From positions 372,001 through 436,000 of the forward strand of contig CBDDKF010000002.1 in NCBI GenBank assembly GCA_965230015.1: a stretch of DNA of 64,000 bases. The letters are read 5' to 3'. Source of the DNA: JABSQH01 sp965230015 (GTDB lineage Bacteria; Actinomycetota; Acidimicrobiia; Acidimicrobiales; Ilumatobacteraceae). Made by a program: the position numbers and the translations under genes. Under the pieces are notes generated by a model, which made no database searches, was not told the origin of the DNA, and saw nothing but the letters and a program-made list of their open reading frames with translations. Below, one piece after another: positions 16,706-26,600 of the stretch (the first letter of the stretch is position 1; every line of letters begins with the position of its first letter).

Positions 16706-18409
16706 TTAGGCGCAGGCGACCCGGTAGACGTCGCGATCCAATCCGACGAACTCGATGGCGAGGCGCGGCTCGGCGACGTCGAGATCGTTCTCGATCACCA
16801 GCCACCCGACGCCCCGGGCGCAGAGCAAGTCGACGGTGTCGACGTCGATGGGCGGCTGTAACGCGGAGCGCACGGTCCGCCGGTCCTCTGGAAAGAGGCC
16901 GGTGTAGCCGGAGATCATCGGATGACCGTGCTCCAGCGTGGCGAGCATGTCGACCACCGTCCCCTCGAAGTCGGCGACACGGCCACGCGGATCAGCGCCC
17001 GGGACGTGGGCGATCGGGTCGCGATCGTCGGTGGCACCGAGGAACACGACCCAGTCGGTGGTGGCCACGTTGGGCACCTCGACGACCGGCCGTTCTCGCG
17101 GCCACACCTCCCAGACGCCCACGAGGAGGATGCCGGCGAGCACGGTCGTGCCGAGGCGAGGACGCAACATCTGCTGCAGGCTGTGTCGCAGCCGGTCGAA
17201 ACCCAGCCCCACGAGCGGGCCCAGGGCGATCGTCACCAGCACCACGAGGCGGAACGGGCTGCGCAATCGATCCCAGCCTGGTACGAAATCGCGCAGTAGC
17301 GAATAAGGCTGGAGACCGGCGATGTTCAGCCGGAGGCCCAGGCTTCCGACGACGCCAAAGGCCGCCACTGCCGCCAGCACCGCGGCGGCCCGGCGGGTTG
17401 CCGCATTGCGTCGAGCCTCGTCCAGCCCGAGTAACCCGAGGCCAACCCGCAGCGCCCCGGGCCAGAGGCGTTCAGCCGTGCCCGACGTGTTGTCGGCCCA
17501 CGGCAGCACTCGTCCCCCTTCGATCTGTTCGTCGAGTTGTACGAGATCGACCAGCTGGGCGCTGTTCGCCTCCACGGTCGCGGCCGACCATCCGAGGTCG
17601 TCTGTCTGTGCCTGCTGGCCGAGCACAAACGGTGCGGCGACCACGATCGGCAACAGCGCAGCGAACACGAACGCGGCGGTGTCCCGCGGCCGCTTCGTCG
17701 ACGCGAGCAGCACGATCACGATCGGACCGAGAATCGTTGCCAGCGCCAGCGCCAGATACCCGTTGGTGAGCGCGGCGACCGCCAGTCCGCCACCGGTGAG
17801 CAGACCGAATCGGCGATGTGGTCCGTCGATCGCCAGGCCAACCACGCCGTCGAGCGCAAGGATCCCACCGAACAACATCGTCAGCTGGAGCACGCCCAGC
17901 TCCGTGGTGACAAATGGCGACGCCTGAACGGCGACCCCCGCCACGGCGGCGCCGGCCGCCGACGCGCCGAGCCGCTTGGCGACTCGAGCCGTCACCACGC
18001 CGTTCAGCGTCAGTGCCAGCAACAGCACCAGCACGTAGGCAGTTGAGGTTCCACCGGGGAGCCACGAGTTTGACCACGCGACGATCCCCGTGAGCGGCTG
18101 GGGGTCGGAACGAGCGAACGAGCCCGGGTCGGGTTCGAAGATCGGGGCGTTCCAGTACCCCGACCAGAGGTGGCCGACGCGGTCGACGTTCCACCCGAGC
18201 GTCCACAGATTGAACAGCGGCACCGTCGACACTGACTCGGTGCCGGCCGGAATTGCAGATCCAATACGCGCCACCGCCGGCCACGTCAGGACGATCGCCA
18301 CAATCGGGTGCAGCAGCCACCGCGCGAGTCCAGCCGCATGCCATTGTGGGGGCGCTCGGTGCTCGGAGGCGTCGGTGGAATCCTCCTCGAGAACCACGTC
18401 GGTGGTCAC
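16706..18409 (-). CDS. Large polytopic membrane protein, GT-C-like
   Basis: 567 residues from GTG at 18409. After a 30-residue polar N-terminus there are about 10-12 membrane helices (for example AYVLVLLLALTLNGVV, FVFAALLPIVVAAPFVLG). A first extracytoplasmic loop holds FEPDPGSFARSDPQPLTG, and an external C-terminal domain of roughly 120 residues follows. The layout resembles GT-C-fold polyprenyl-phosphate-sugar transferases, with Asp/Glu in the first loop, but no definitive family motif is visible. Convergent with the WD40 gene. Exact function unknown. Confidence 0.6.
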   Translation of the reverse strand: MTTDVVLEEDSTDASEHRAPPQWHAAGLARWLLHPIVAIVLTWPAVARIGSAIPAGTESVSTVPLFNLWTLGWNVDRVGHLWSGYWNAPIFEPDPGSFARSDPQPLTGIVAWSNSWLPGGTSTAYVLVLLLALTLNGVVTARVAKRLGASAAGAAVAGVAVQASPFVTTELGVLQLTMLFGGILALDGVVGLAIDGPHRRFGLLTGGGLAVAALTNGYLALALATILGPIVIVLLASTKRPRDTAAFVFAALLPIVVAAPFVLGQQAQTDDLGWSAATVEANSAQLVDLVQLDEQIEGGRVLPWADNTSGTAERLWPGALRVGLGLLGLDEARRNAATRRAAAVLAAVAAFGVVGSLGLRLNIAGLQPYSLLRDFVPGWDRLRSPFRLVVLVTIALGPLVGLGFDRLRHSLQQMLRPRLGTTVLAGILLVGVWEVWPRERPVVEVPNVATTDWVVFLGATDDRDPIAHVPGADPRGRVADFEGTVVDMLATLEHGHPMISGYTGLFPEDRRTVRSALQPPIDVDTVDLLCARGVGWLVIENDLDVAEPRLAIEFVGLDRDVYRVACA

Positions 18410-18508
18410 GCCCGCGTGCGTATCACGACAACTCGAGGTGTGGTCGGCAACCTATAATCCAGGATGAGAACCGAGCGGCCCCCACGCCGATAACCGCACC
18501 GGTTCGCT

Positions 18509-18901
18509 TCAGGCCGTACTGACGGCTCCAATCGCGTCGACGAGCGCATCGCAGTCGGCGACGGTCACGGTGAGTGCCGAGTGCGGCCTGAGCCCGATCA
18601 CGCGCGGCACCGGCGTGCCGAAGTGAACGCACACGCCGCGCGCTGAGTTCGTGCCGAACGTCAGCCCGTCGTCGGCGAACGACAAACGAGCGCCAACTGC
18701 GGTGTACCAGCGGTAATCCTGTGTGACGTGACCACCTGCGACGTTCTCAAGCGGTGTGTCGACCTTGAGAACTCCGAAGGTCGCCCGGAATCGGTCTGCG
18801 GTGAGGGTGACGCCGTCGCGCCCGGGGCGAGCGCCGAAGGGAAGCCACATCGGCGCGAAACGCCTCTCGAAGCGGTACGGAAAGAACCTGGCGTCCGTCA
18901 C
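18509..18901 (-). CDS. Conserved actinobacterial hypothetical protein
   Basis: 130-residue soluble protein. Strand-rich pattern with DGVTLTADRFRATFG, AGGHVTQDYRWYTAVGARLS and DGLTFGTNSARGVCVHFGTP ending in HSALTVTVADCDALVDAI, reminiscent of compact PH-like domain proteins of mycobacteria and relatives. No catalytic motif. Stands alone between the membrane protein and the peptidase gene, so context gives no function. Codon pattern and ordered sequence support a real gene. Confidence 0.6.
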   Translation of the reverse strand: MTDARFFPYRFERRFAPMWLPFGARPGRDGVTLTADRFRATFGVLKVDTPLENVAGGHVTQDYRWYTAVGARLSFADDGLTFGTNSARGVCVHFGTPVPRVIGLRPHSALTVTVADCDALVDAIGAVSTA

Positions 18902-18935
18902 CTCACCAGCACCTCATCATCGATTCAACGTCGCC

Positions 18936-20009
18936 TCACGGAAGGGCGACGGCCCGGCTCATCACGGAGTGGAACCGGGGCCAGCACGCCTCGATCCATG
19001 CCGGATCGTCGTCGGCAAACGCGTTGCGCACGAGGTCGCGAATCACTGCCGCCTCCGGGTGGGTGGGATCACCCGCGGCGTGCAGCACGGCGTCGGCGCG
19101 CAGCGCCTGTAGCACGATCACCAAGTCGACGGTGCCGTACTCGATGGCGATCGACGTCACCTCAGCGTGTGGCGCGAGCTCATCGCTGATCGCCAACCAG
19201 TCGCCCGCGAGCGTTGCCGAGACGCTGTCGCCGTCCACCATCGACTTCACGTCGTCACCCCACAGGGCGTGCGCCCGCAGATACTGCGGGTCGGTGGTCG
19301 GCGCCGAGGAGATCAGCTCGCCGAATCCCCACGGCCCGAGCCCGGTGTGCAGGTCGATGATGATCACTTCGGAGGCCGCGGCGAGCGCCTCCGGCGCCCA
19401 GTTGCGCAGCCAGCGATGGCTCCACGTCGGCTCGACGCCCCCGTAGAACAACCCCGTCGGGTGGTCGTACTGCCCACCGCTCACAACGGCCTGAAACCGG
19501 TCCATCCCCCACCGACCGGCGTGCTCGAGCAGCTCGGTCGTGGTCCCCTCCACGGTTGCGTCGGACCAGTCGCCGGGGACGAGGAGGTCGGCCACCGCGG
19601 CGTAGTCGTCGTTGGCAGGAACCTCGGTCGACCAGTCGATGAAGTTCCGGTTCAGGTCGACATTGTCCTCGTTGACGCGCCGCACCCAGGAGAATCCGTA
19701 CGGATTGAAGGCGTGCACCATCAGCACGCGGGTGTTCCCCGGACGATCTCCCGCGCAGTGGTCGAGCCAGTGCCGCTGCAACGCCGATCCGCAGTAGCCC
19801 TCGACTCCGTGTGTGGCCGACACCACCACCACGCATCGGGCGGCGTCGGATGGACCGAGTTCAGCAACGTCGATTGCCAGCTCCTCGTCCTCGCGCCCTC
19901 GTTCGGGGTGCGCGTAGCTCGTCAACGTGGCGCCGGCGGACTCAGCTGACGCCAAGAAGGCCGTGCGTGCATCGGCGTACGTTGGGCTCAACGCTTGCGG
20001 AGGGGTCAT
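18936..20009 (-). CDS. DUF2817 zinc carboxypeptidase-like (M14 type)
   Basis: 357-residue protein of the DUF2817 group within the M14 carboxypeptidase fold. Visible are the zinc motif HGVEG (SATHGVEGYCGS), the family NxDxNRNF (EDNVDLNRNFIDW), a third zinc His in IIIDLHTGLGPWG and a likely catalytic Glu in SIAIEYGT. No signal peptide, so probably cytoplasmic. ATG at 20009 is chosen; a GTG at 20054 would add 15 residues. Divergent from the phosphonate transporter operon. Confidence 0.75.
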   Translation of the reverse strand: MTPPQALSPTYADARTAFLASAESAGATLTSYAHPERGREDEELAIDVAELGPSDAARCVVVVSATHGVEGYCGSALQRHWLDHCAGDRPGNTRVLMVHAFNPYGFSWVRRVNEDNVDLNRNFIDWSTEVPANDDYAAVADLLVPGDWSDATVEGTTTELLEHAGRWGMDRFQAVVSGGQYDHPTGLFYGGVEPTWSHRWLRNWAPEALAAASEVIIIDLHTGLGPWGFGELISSAPTTDPQYLRAHALWGDDVKSMVDGDSVSATLAGDWLAISDELAPHAEVTSIAIEYGTVDLVIVLQALRADAVLHAAGDPTHPEAAVIRDLVRNAFADDDPAWIEACWPRFHSVMSRAVALP

Positions 20010-20074
20010 CGCCACAGTCTCGCAGACAACCCTGCGCTTCTTCTGTGCGTCCACCGGCTCCTAGGGTGCGCCGG

Positions 20075-20091
20075 GCGGACCGCTGGTCCGC
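20075..20091 (+). other. Leader hairpin upstream of phnD
   Basis: GCGGACC-GCT-GGTCCGC, a perfect 7-bp stem with a 3-base loop, 57 bp before the phnD ATG. It would form in the phnD mRNA leader if transcription starts upstream. Too small for a known riboswitch; could be an mRNA stabiliser or operator. Confidence 0.35.
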
Positions 20092-20148
20092 TCCCCCAAC
20101 GACAACCCAACGTGAGGAGTTCCACGTGATCCATCGAGGAGGGCGAGC

Positions 20149-21126
20149 ATGACTCGCCGAGCGAGGTCCGTCGGTCGACGGACGACGACAGGGAGCAGCG
20201 CCCGATTCACGCTGACGGCAATGGTGGCCGCCTTCACCATCTTCGCTGCGGCGTGCGGCAGCGATTCGAGCTCCGACGAGGCCGGTGAATCCGGCGAACC
20301 GGAGACGGTCCTCCGAATCGGAGCGATTCCGGACCAGGAGCCCGAGCGGCTCCAACGCACGTACGACCTCCTCTCCGACTATCTCGAGGCCGAGCTCGAC
20401 GGTGTCGAAGTGGAGTACGTCCCCGTCACCGAGTACTCCGCCGCCGTGACCGGCTTCGCGGTCGGCGACCTCGACCTCGCATGGTTCGGTGCGCTCACCG
20501 GTGTACAGGCGCGCAACGAGGTCGACGGCAGTGCAGCCCTCGCCCAGCGTGATATCGACGAGACGTTCACCTCGGTGTTCATCGCCCGCGCCGACTCGGG
20601 CATCGAGCCGGTCGACTCCGTCGACGGCCTCGCCCAGCTGGAAGGCCGCAGCTTCACGTTCGGGTCGGAGTCGTCCACGTCAGGCCGACTGATGCCGCAG
20701 TCGTTCCTCAACCAAGCAGGGATCGACGTCGACGCCGACTTCGCCGGCGAGCCCGGTTTCTCCGGATCGCACGACGCAACGATCGAGTTGGTCAGCGCCG
20801 GCACGTTCGAGGCCGGCGCAGTCAGTTCAGAAGTGTGGGATTCGCGCGTCGCGGAGGGCGTGGTCGACACCACCGAGATCGTCGAGGTGTTCAGAACGCC
20901 TGCCTACTTCAACTACCACTGGGTGGGACAGCCGGATCTCGACCAACGTTTCGGCGACGGCTTCACCACCACCGTGCTCGACGCGTTGCTCGCGCTCGAT
21001 CCGAGCGATCCCGACGACGCAGCGATTCTCGAGTTGTTCAGCGCGGAAGGGTTCATCCTCACCGAGGATGCCAACTACGACGCCATCGAGGCGGTGGCCC
21101 GCGATGTCGGGCTCATCCGCGAGTGA
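20149..21126 (+). CDS. phnD: Phosphonate/phosphite-type ABC binding lipoprotein
   Basis: 325-residue PhnD-family periplasmic binding protein. A basic N-terminus, hydrophobic stretch and lipobox FAAACGS (Cys36) indicate a lipoprotein. The mature domain shows VLRIGAIPDQEPERL, the DLAWFGALTGVQA ligand-pocket segment and FGSESSTSGRLMP, typical of PhnD/PtxB proteins that bind the phosphonate head group. First gene of a phnDCE operon with overlapping ends. No C-P lyase or phosphite dehydrogenase is in the window, so the ligand (phosphonate, phosphite, phosphate) is open. Confidence 0.85.
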   Translation: MTRRARSVGRRTTTGSSARFTLTAMVAAFTIFAAACGSDSSSDEAGESGEPETVLRIGAIPDQEPERLQRTYDLLSDYLEAELDGVEVEYVPVTEYSAAVTGFAVGDLDLAWFGALTGVQARNEVDGSAALAQRDIDETFTSVFIARADSGIEPVDSVDGLAQLEGRSFTFGSESSTSGRLMPQSFLNQAGIDVDADFAGEPGFSGSHDATIELVSAGTFEAGAVSSEVWDSRVAEGVVDTTEIVEVFRTPAYFNYHWVGQPDLDQRFGDGFTTTVLDALLALDPSDPDDAAILELFSAEGFILTEDANYDAIEAVARDVGLIRE

Positions 21127-21904
21127 CCACCAACCTCTGATCGAGCTGGTCGGGGTCGGCCTCACTCACGCCGATCCCGACGGCCGGTCCGTCACTGCAC
21201 TCGACGAGGTGTCACTCACCGTCGAGTCCGGCGAGCGTGTGGCGCTGCTCGGATCGAGTGGCTCGGGCAAGACATCGCTGCTCGATGTGCTCGGCGGTCG
21301 GATCGCACCCACCCAGGGCTCGGTCCGCGTGCTCGGTGCCGAGCCCTTCGCTGCGCTCCGGTCGCGCAGTCGCCGCCGAGCGTTCGGACGCCAGGTCGGG
21401 ACCGTTCGCCAGCACGGCGATCTGGTGCTGTCGCTGCGGGTGATTCACAACGTCAACGCCGGCCTGCTCGGCAGCTGGTCGACGTGGGCTGCGGCATGGT
21501 CGCTCGTTCGGCCGTCCGGACGTGCGACGGTGCACGAGGTGTTGAGTCGGGTCGCCATGGCCGATCGCATCGATGCGATCACGGGTGACCTGTCCGGCGG
21601 CGAGCGCCAGCGGGTCAGCGTGGCCCGCGTCCTCCGCCAGGCTCCAACGCTTGTGCTCGCAGACGAGCCCACGTCGTCGGTCGATCCGACTCTGGCCGAC
21701 ACGGTGCTCGGGGCGCTCGCCGATTCGGGTACCGACCGCACGGTGGTGGTGTCCGTACACGATCCCGAGCTGGCTCGGCGGCATGCCACACGACTGATCG
21801 GTCTGCGAGCAGGCCACATCGTGTTCGACGCGCCGCCGGCAACGGTCTCGGCCGACATGCTGCACGAGCTGTACGCATCGGGCCCCGCGAGCCGTACCGC
21901 GTGA
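21104..21904 (+). CDS. phnC: Phosphonate-type ABC ATPase
   Basis: 266-residue ABC ATPase energising the importer. Walker A GSSGSGKTS, Q-loop VGTVRQHGDLV, signature LSGGERQRVSVARVL, Walker B TLVLADEPTSSVDP and H-loop VVSVHD are all intact. Start ATG at 21104 lies inside phnD (23-bp overlap), with GAGG 12 bases upstream; an in-frame ATG at 21068 would give a longer overlap and is less likely. Ends 4 bp before phnE. Confidence 0.85.
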   Translation: MSGSSASDHQPLIELVGVGLTHADPDGRSVTALDEVSLTVESGERVALLGSSGSGKTSLLDVLGGRIAPTQGSVRVLGAEPFAALRSRSRRRAFGRQVGTVRQHGDLVLSLRVIHNVNAGLLGSWSTWAAAWSLVRPSGRATVHEVLSRVAMADRIDAITGDLSGGERQRVSVARVLRQAPTLVLADEPTSSVDPTLADTVLGALADSGTDRTVVVSVHDPELARRHATRLIGLRAGHIVFDAPPATVSADMLHELYASGPASRTA

Positions 21905-21908
21905 ACGC

Positions 21909-23582
21909 ATGACCGCGGCACCGGCGCTCACTCCGCGCCGACGGGTGCTCATCGTTGCCGCGCTGGCATTGGTCTGGTCGGCCCAGCGCGTAGGGATGTT
22001 CGACGGCGACAATCTGAACTCGGGCGGCTGGAGCGCCTTCGGCAGCTTCTGGGCCGGCATCTTCGATCCGGACACCAGCGCAACGTTCCTCCGCCTCACG
22101 CTCGACGCCGCAGCGGTCACCGTTGCCTTTGCCGTGCTCGGTACTGCGGTGTCGTTGATCATCGGCATCGCCGGCGCACCCCTGCTCGCCGAACGGTTGT
22201 GGCCGACCCGTGCGGGGTCAGTACTCCGCCGGTTGGCCACCGCCGCGTTCGTGGTCCCCAGGGCGGTTCACGAGATCGTGTGGGCGTTGTTGCTCCTCCA
22301 GGTGTTCGGCTTCGACCCGTGGGTCGCGATCATCGCCATCGGGGTTCCGTTCGGCGCCGTGACCGCCAAGGTGTATGCCGAGACGATCGACGAAGCCGAT
22401 CTCCGGCCATACGACCTCGCTCGCACCACCGGTGCCGGGCGGAGTGCAGCACTCCTGTATGCGGTGGTGCCGAGCATCCGTGGCGAACTGATCTCGTATG
22501 CGTTCTATCGACTTGAATGCGCAGTCCGCTCAGCCGCGGTCGTCGGCATCATCGGCGTCGGCGGCCTCGGCTTCCAGCTCGACCTCAGCTTCGAAACACT
22601 GAACTACTCCGAGATCTGGACGATCATCGCCGCACTCGTGCTGGTGTCGGGCCTCGCCGACCGGTGGTCGACGGTGGTCAGGCGGTCCACGGGGGCGTAC
22701 GGGCGGCGGATCCGCAGATGGTCGGTGCTCGCTGGCGCAGTCCTGCTCGTGTGGTCGTGGAATCGGGTCGACCTGCAGCTGTCGGCACTGTGGAGTGAGC
22801 GCACGCGGCGCCGCGCCGTGGAGCTGGTGGAGGCGTTGTGGCCGCCGGCCCTCGGGCCCGACGGTTGGGGCGAATTGATCGACGCAACGCTCGACACCGC
22901 AGCGATGTCGATCATCGCCGTCGTGTTGGCCGCCATGGTCGGTGTGGTCGCAGGCGCGACGGTCGCTCGGCCGACCGGCGAACTCGAGGCCGCGGGTCCG
23001 CTCCGCCGCACCGTGCGTTGGCTCACCGGCGCGGTGCTCCTACTCCTCCGGGCGGTACCCGCTCCTGTGTGGGCGTTCGTGGTCGTCCTGGTCGTGTTCC
23101 CGGGCCCGCTGCCCGGCGCGATCGCGCTCGGCGTCTACAACATCGGGGTGATCGGCCGTCTCGTTGGCGAAGCGTTCGAGGAACGGCCGACCGAGGCGCA
23201 CGATCTCGCTCTCGCGTCCGGCGCCTCCCGTTCGGCAGCGTTCGTCGCCGTGCGTCTGCCCGACACGGCCGGGCGCATCATCGCCATCGTGATGTACCGC
23301 TGGGAGGTCATCGTGCGGGAGACCATCGTGGTCGGTGTCGTCGGCGCGGGTGGCTTGGGGCAGCTACTGCGTGATCACCTCGCTGCCCGCGACTTCGACG
23401 CGCTGACCGGCACGATCCTCGCCATGTTGCTGCTCGCGATCGTGGTCGATCAGCTGAGCCGCGTGGTCCGCCGCAATCTCACCGGCGGTGTACGCCCCGG
23501 CCGCGCGCCACACGACACCGCACCCGACGGCCCGGACGAGGTCGTGATGCGAACGGCCGAGCGCATCCAATCGGCCTCATGA
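21909..23582 (+). CDS. phnE: Fused double PhnE permease
   Basis: 557 residues, about twice the usual PhnE length, with two complete permease halves in one chain. Each half has about six membrane helices and its own EAA loop region: LRPYDLARTTGAGRSAALLY with VVGIIGVGGLGFQL in the first, and THD-like EAHDLALASGASRSAAFVAV with VVGVVGAGGLGQLL in the second. A short hydrophilic linker lies around residues 265-320. Together with phnC it would make a transporter needing no second permease copy. Polar 30-residue C-terminal tail. Confidence 0.85.
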   Translation: MTAAPALTPRRRVLIVAALALVWSAQRVGMFDGDNLNSGGWSAFGSFWAGIFDPDTSATFLRLTLDAAAVTVAFAVLGTAVSLIIGIAGAPLLAERLWPTRAGSVLRRLATAAFVVPRAVHEIVWALLLLQVFGFDPWVAIIAIGVPFGAVTAKVYAETIDEADLRPYDLARTTGAGRSAALLYAVVPSIRGELISYAFYRLECAVRSAAVVGIIGVGGLGFQLDLSFETLNYSEIWTIIAALVLVSGLADRWSTVVRRSTGAYGRRIRRWSVLAGAVLLVWSWNRVDLQLSALWSERTRRRAVELVEALWPPALGPDGWGELIDATLDTAAMSIIAVVLAAMVGVVAGATVARPTGELEAAGPLRRTVRWLTGAVLLLLRAVPAPVWAFVVVLVVFPGPLPGAIALGVYNIGVIGRLVGEAFEERPTEAHDLALASGASRSAAFVAVRLPDTAGRIIAIVMYRWEVIVRETIVVGVVGAGGLGQLLRDHLAARDFDALTGTILAMLLLAIVVDQLSRVVRRNLTGGVRPGRAPHDTAPDGPDEVVMRTAERIQSAS

Positions 23583-23584
23583 CG

Positions 23585-23619
23585 AGGTGGCGCCTCCCGA
23601 CCTTCGGCAGGCGCCACCT
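23585..23619. terminator. Bidirectional terminator hairpin after phnE
   Basis: Perfect inverted repeat, arms AGGTGGCGCCT (23585-23595) and AGGCGCCACCT (23609-23619) with a 13-base loop. Sits between the convergent phnE and giant secreted-protein genes; no pronounced T-run. Confidence 0.65.
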
Positions 23620-23632
23620 GTGTGGGGCTTGC

Positions 23633-26600
23633 TCAGTCGCCCAGATCAGCGATCGGGAACTGTCGGTACTCCCTGAGCACGTCGAACGGCAGCGATGCCG
23701 TCTGGTTGTACAGCCCGGACGAGTGCTTGATGTCGTAGGGACGGTGACCGATCAGCGCAGTCGGCATGAACCACTGATATCCGCCGACCGTGGGCGCGAA
23801 TGACCCGGAGCCCGGCGCCGGCGGCGCACCCTCCGGAGGCGCGATGTAGTTCCGCACGCGGAACTCGCTCCAGCCACCCCACACGTCTCGGAACATCCAC
23901 TGCGGGTCGTACTCGATCGGGTCGGTGACGCCACCGACCATCAGGAACCGACCGTTGGCCACCACCTTGCCGCCGAATGCCTGTCCGGCCGAACTCGTGG
24001 AATCGAACGGCGCACCGAACTCGGCGGAGAGGTCCCACCCGTCCTGACCGAGCTGATAGATCCGCAGCGCGCCGGCGACCTCTCGCTCGTCGGCCGCGGT
24101 GTAGTTCGGGTCGCTGGTGAACAGCGTGCGCCCATCGTCGGAGAAGGCGACCGCATTGGTGTGGGTGATGTACCGCCGTGACGAGGTGTAGGTCGCGGCT
24201 TCACCGTGCAGCGTGCCGTTGTCGTTGCGGTACACGGCCACGCCGTACGGCGTGGTGGTCACCAGACGGACTACGCCGTCACCGTCGCGAGCGATGTCGA
24301 TCGAGCCGCCGAACACGTCGACGTTGGCGCCGAGGTGTTCGGGGGTCTCGCCATCGTTGAAGCCATAGGCGGTCGGCGTGAGCGACACGACGTAGGTGTC
24401 GTCGCCGTCCGACACGGCGACCAACACATAACCCTGCACCACCCACATCTCGGCGCTGACCCACTCGCGGTCTGGCAACTGCGGGGCCACGGGATAACGC
24501 AGCGCTGTTTCGCCGACGCCGGTCGGGCCGCCCGACTCGTAGCCCTCCATGTCGAGCTGGTGGTCGTACACGTGCGTGTTGACGTCGTCGAAGGAGATCA
24601 CCACTGTCGGTGTTCCATCGCTCCACTCGAGGGAGAACACGGCGTCGGATCCGATGTCGGCCGTGCGCTGCGCGGGGTGACTGATCGGCGTGTCGTACAG
24701 CACGACGTCGCGCGAGCTGACGTCGGCTCCGCCCTCGTCGTACACGTACGCGCCCGAGAACGGATCGAACTCGAAGGCGATGCGCGTCTCCCAGATCTCC
24801 TGCGCTGCGCCGGGATCGTGCAACTTGATGCTGCCCACGGGGTTGTGCGGGAACAGCCAGGCCTGCGAGCGGGTGAACGACACGCCGGCCACGCCCCAGA
24901 CACCCTCGCCCGACATGTCGAACTCGGTGGTGTTGAGATCGTCGAGGTCGACTCGGACGATCGTGGTCGACGCGGGGGTCGTGAACCACACGTGCCGATC
25001 CGACGATTGGGTGACGGTCGAGGTTGTCGGTCCGCCCCCTTCGGCGTGCGAGAAGATCGTGTGCACCCCGAGTTCACCGTAGGTCGACACGACGGCCTGC
25101 TGCGCGAGATCGAGATGCACGCCGACGTGTGCGGGCCGACTGACGTCGCCACCGTTGGCGACGAACAGGTCGTCGTTCAACGCGATCGCCTGCGTCGGGT
25201 TGACCAGTTCTTCGTACCGCGTCGTCGACTCGATCTGCATCGTGTCGACGCCGATCAGCATCACCGTCCCGTCGGCGCCCAACGCGATGAGATGATCGGC
25301 GTTCACCGCTGCGGCCGTCACGTTGATACCCGTGTCGACCGTGGCCACGGTCTGCATCGTGGCCACGTCGATCTGGTGGATCACCGAGGGCGTCCCTGCG
25401 GCGATCCACGCATGGCCACCGTCTTGCACGACGGCGCGTAGTTCGCCGTCGAGTGCGGTCGCCGAGTTGCGCTCGGTGTCCGCCGACAGCCGCCATTGGT
25501 TCCCGACCTTGTTGAACACCATCAGCCGAGACGAAGCGGTCGAGTCGACACTGCTCGCCGCCGGATCCTCGACCCAGACCTCACTCACGGCCAGGTTCTC
25601 GCCGTCGGCGTCGATCGCCAACGTACGGGCGAACAGCGTGCCGTCCTGCCCGCGGAACGACTCGGCCCCGGCCTGCTCCAGCACTCGGCTGAGATACGTC
25701 ACCGAGGCGTTCGTGTCGTCCAGCGGCAACCACGGCGACGACGACTCGGCGATCATCACTTCGCCGCTAGTCCACCGCGACTCGTGATGTACGTCGGGTC
25801 CGATCACCAGCTGTGCGTGCAGGGTGCCACCTTCTGAGCCGTAGAGGTCGAGGTGGATCAGCTCGCCGTCGACGTGACCGGACACGAAACCGATGTCCGA
25901 CGTCCGAGTCGAGTTGTTGCCGACGTCGTGTGAGCGCGCCGTGCCGGCAACACGAATGTGTCCGATGGTGTTGTCCGCCTTGACCTCGAACTCGAGGTCG
26001 GTGACGTCGACGGTCTGGATCATGGTGAACCCGTGGTCCTCGTGCACCGACTCGGCCGTGAAGCTCGTCGGCAGCGGTGCACCGTTTTCGTCGACGAACC
26101 ATGCGACGTCGACGTCGTCGACGGGGACCATCACAGCGGGCCGGTCCTGGCCGGGGTCGTACGGGAACTGGACCCGTACGGTCGACTGCTCGGCGTCGAC
26201 GACGAGCACCTCGTCGGGTGCCATCCCTTGGTCGAGAGCAGCCGCCACGACCGTGCCGTCGCCGTTCATGGCGACGCGATTGTCCAAGCTGAGCAGCGCT
26301 GTCTCGTTCTCGCCGGCGATGTCGTCGACCGTCATGGTGGTGAGCGGCCGGTCGAAGGTGAACGGCTCGGCGGGGAGCCACGTCCCGTCCCAGTGGGCCG
26401 ACGACGTCGTCAATCCGTCTTCGGTCAGCTCGGCGAGTCGTGACCCGTCGGCCGACATCATCATCGAGTACGAGTCGCTCGCCGGTTCCCACTCGTTGTC
26501 GGGATACACCGGGTCGTTGAACCCGCGGGTGCCCTCGGCGGCCGGGGTGATCCACCGCATCGGCACCGGCGTCGCAGCCTGGTCGTCGTCGAGCATGTAC

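Noticed and set aside
18453..18458. TATAAT promoter element on the plus strand
   Set aside because: No plus-strand gene follows; the AT-rich patch more likely serves the minus-strand membrane gene and has no clear -35.
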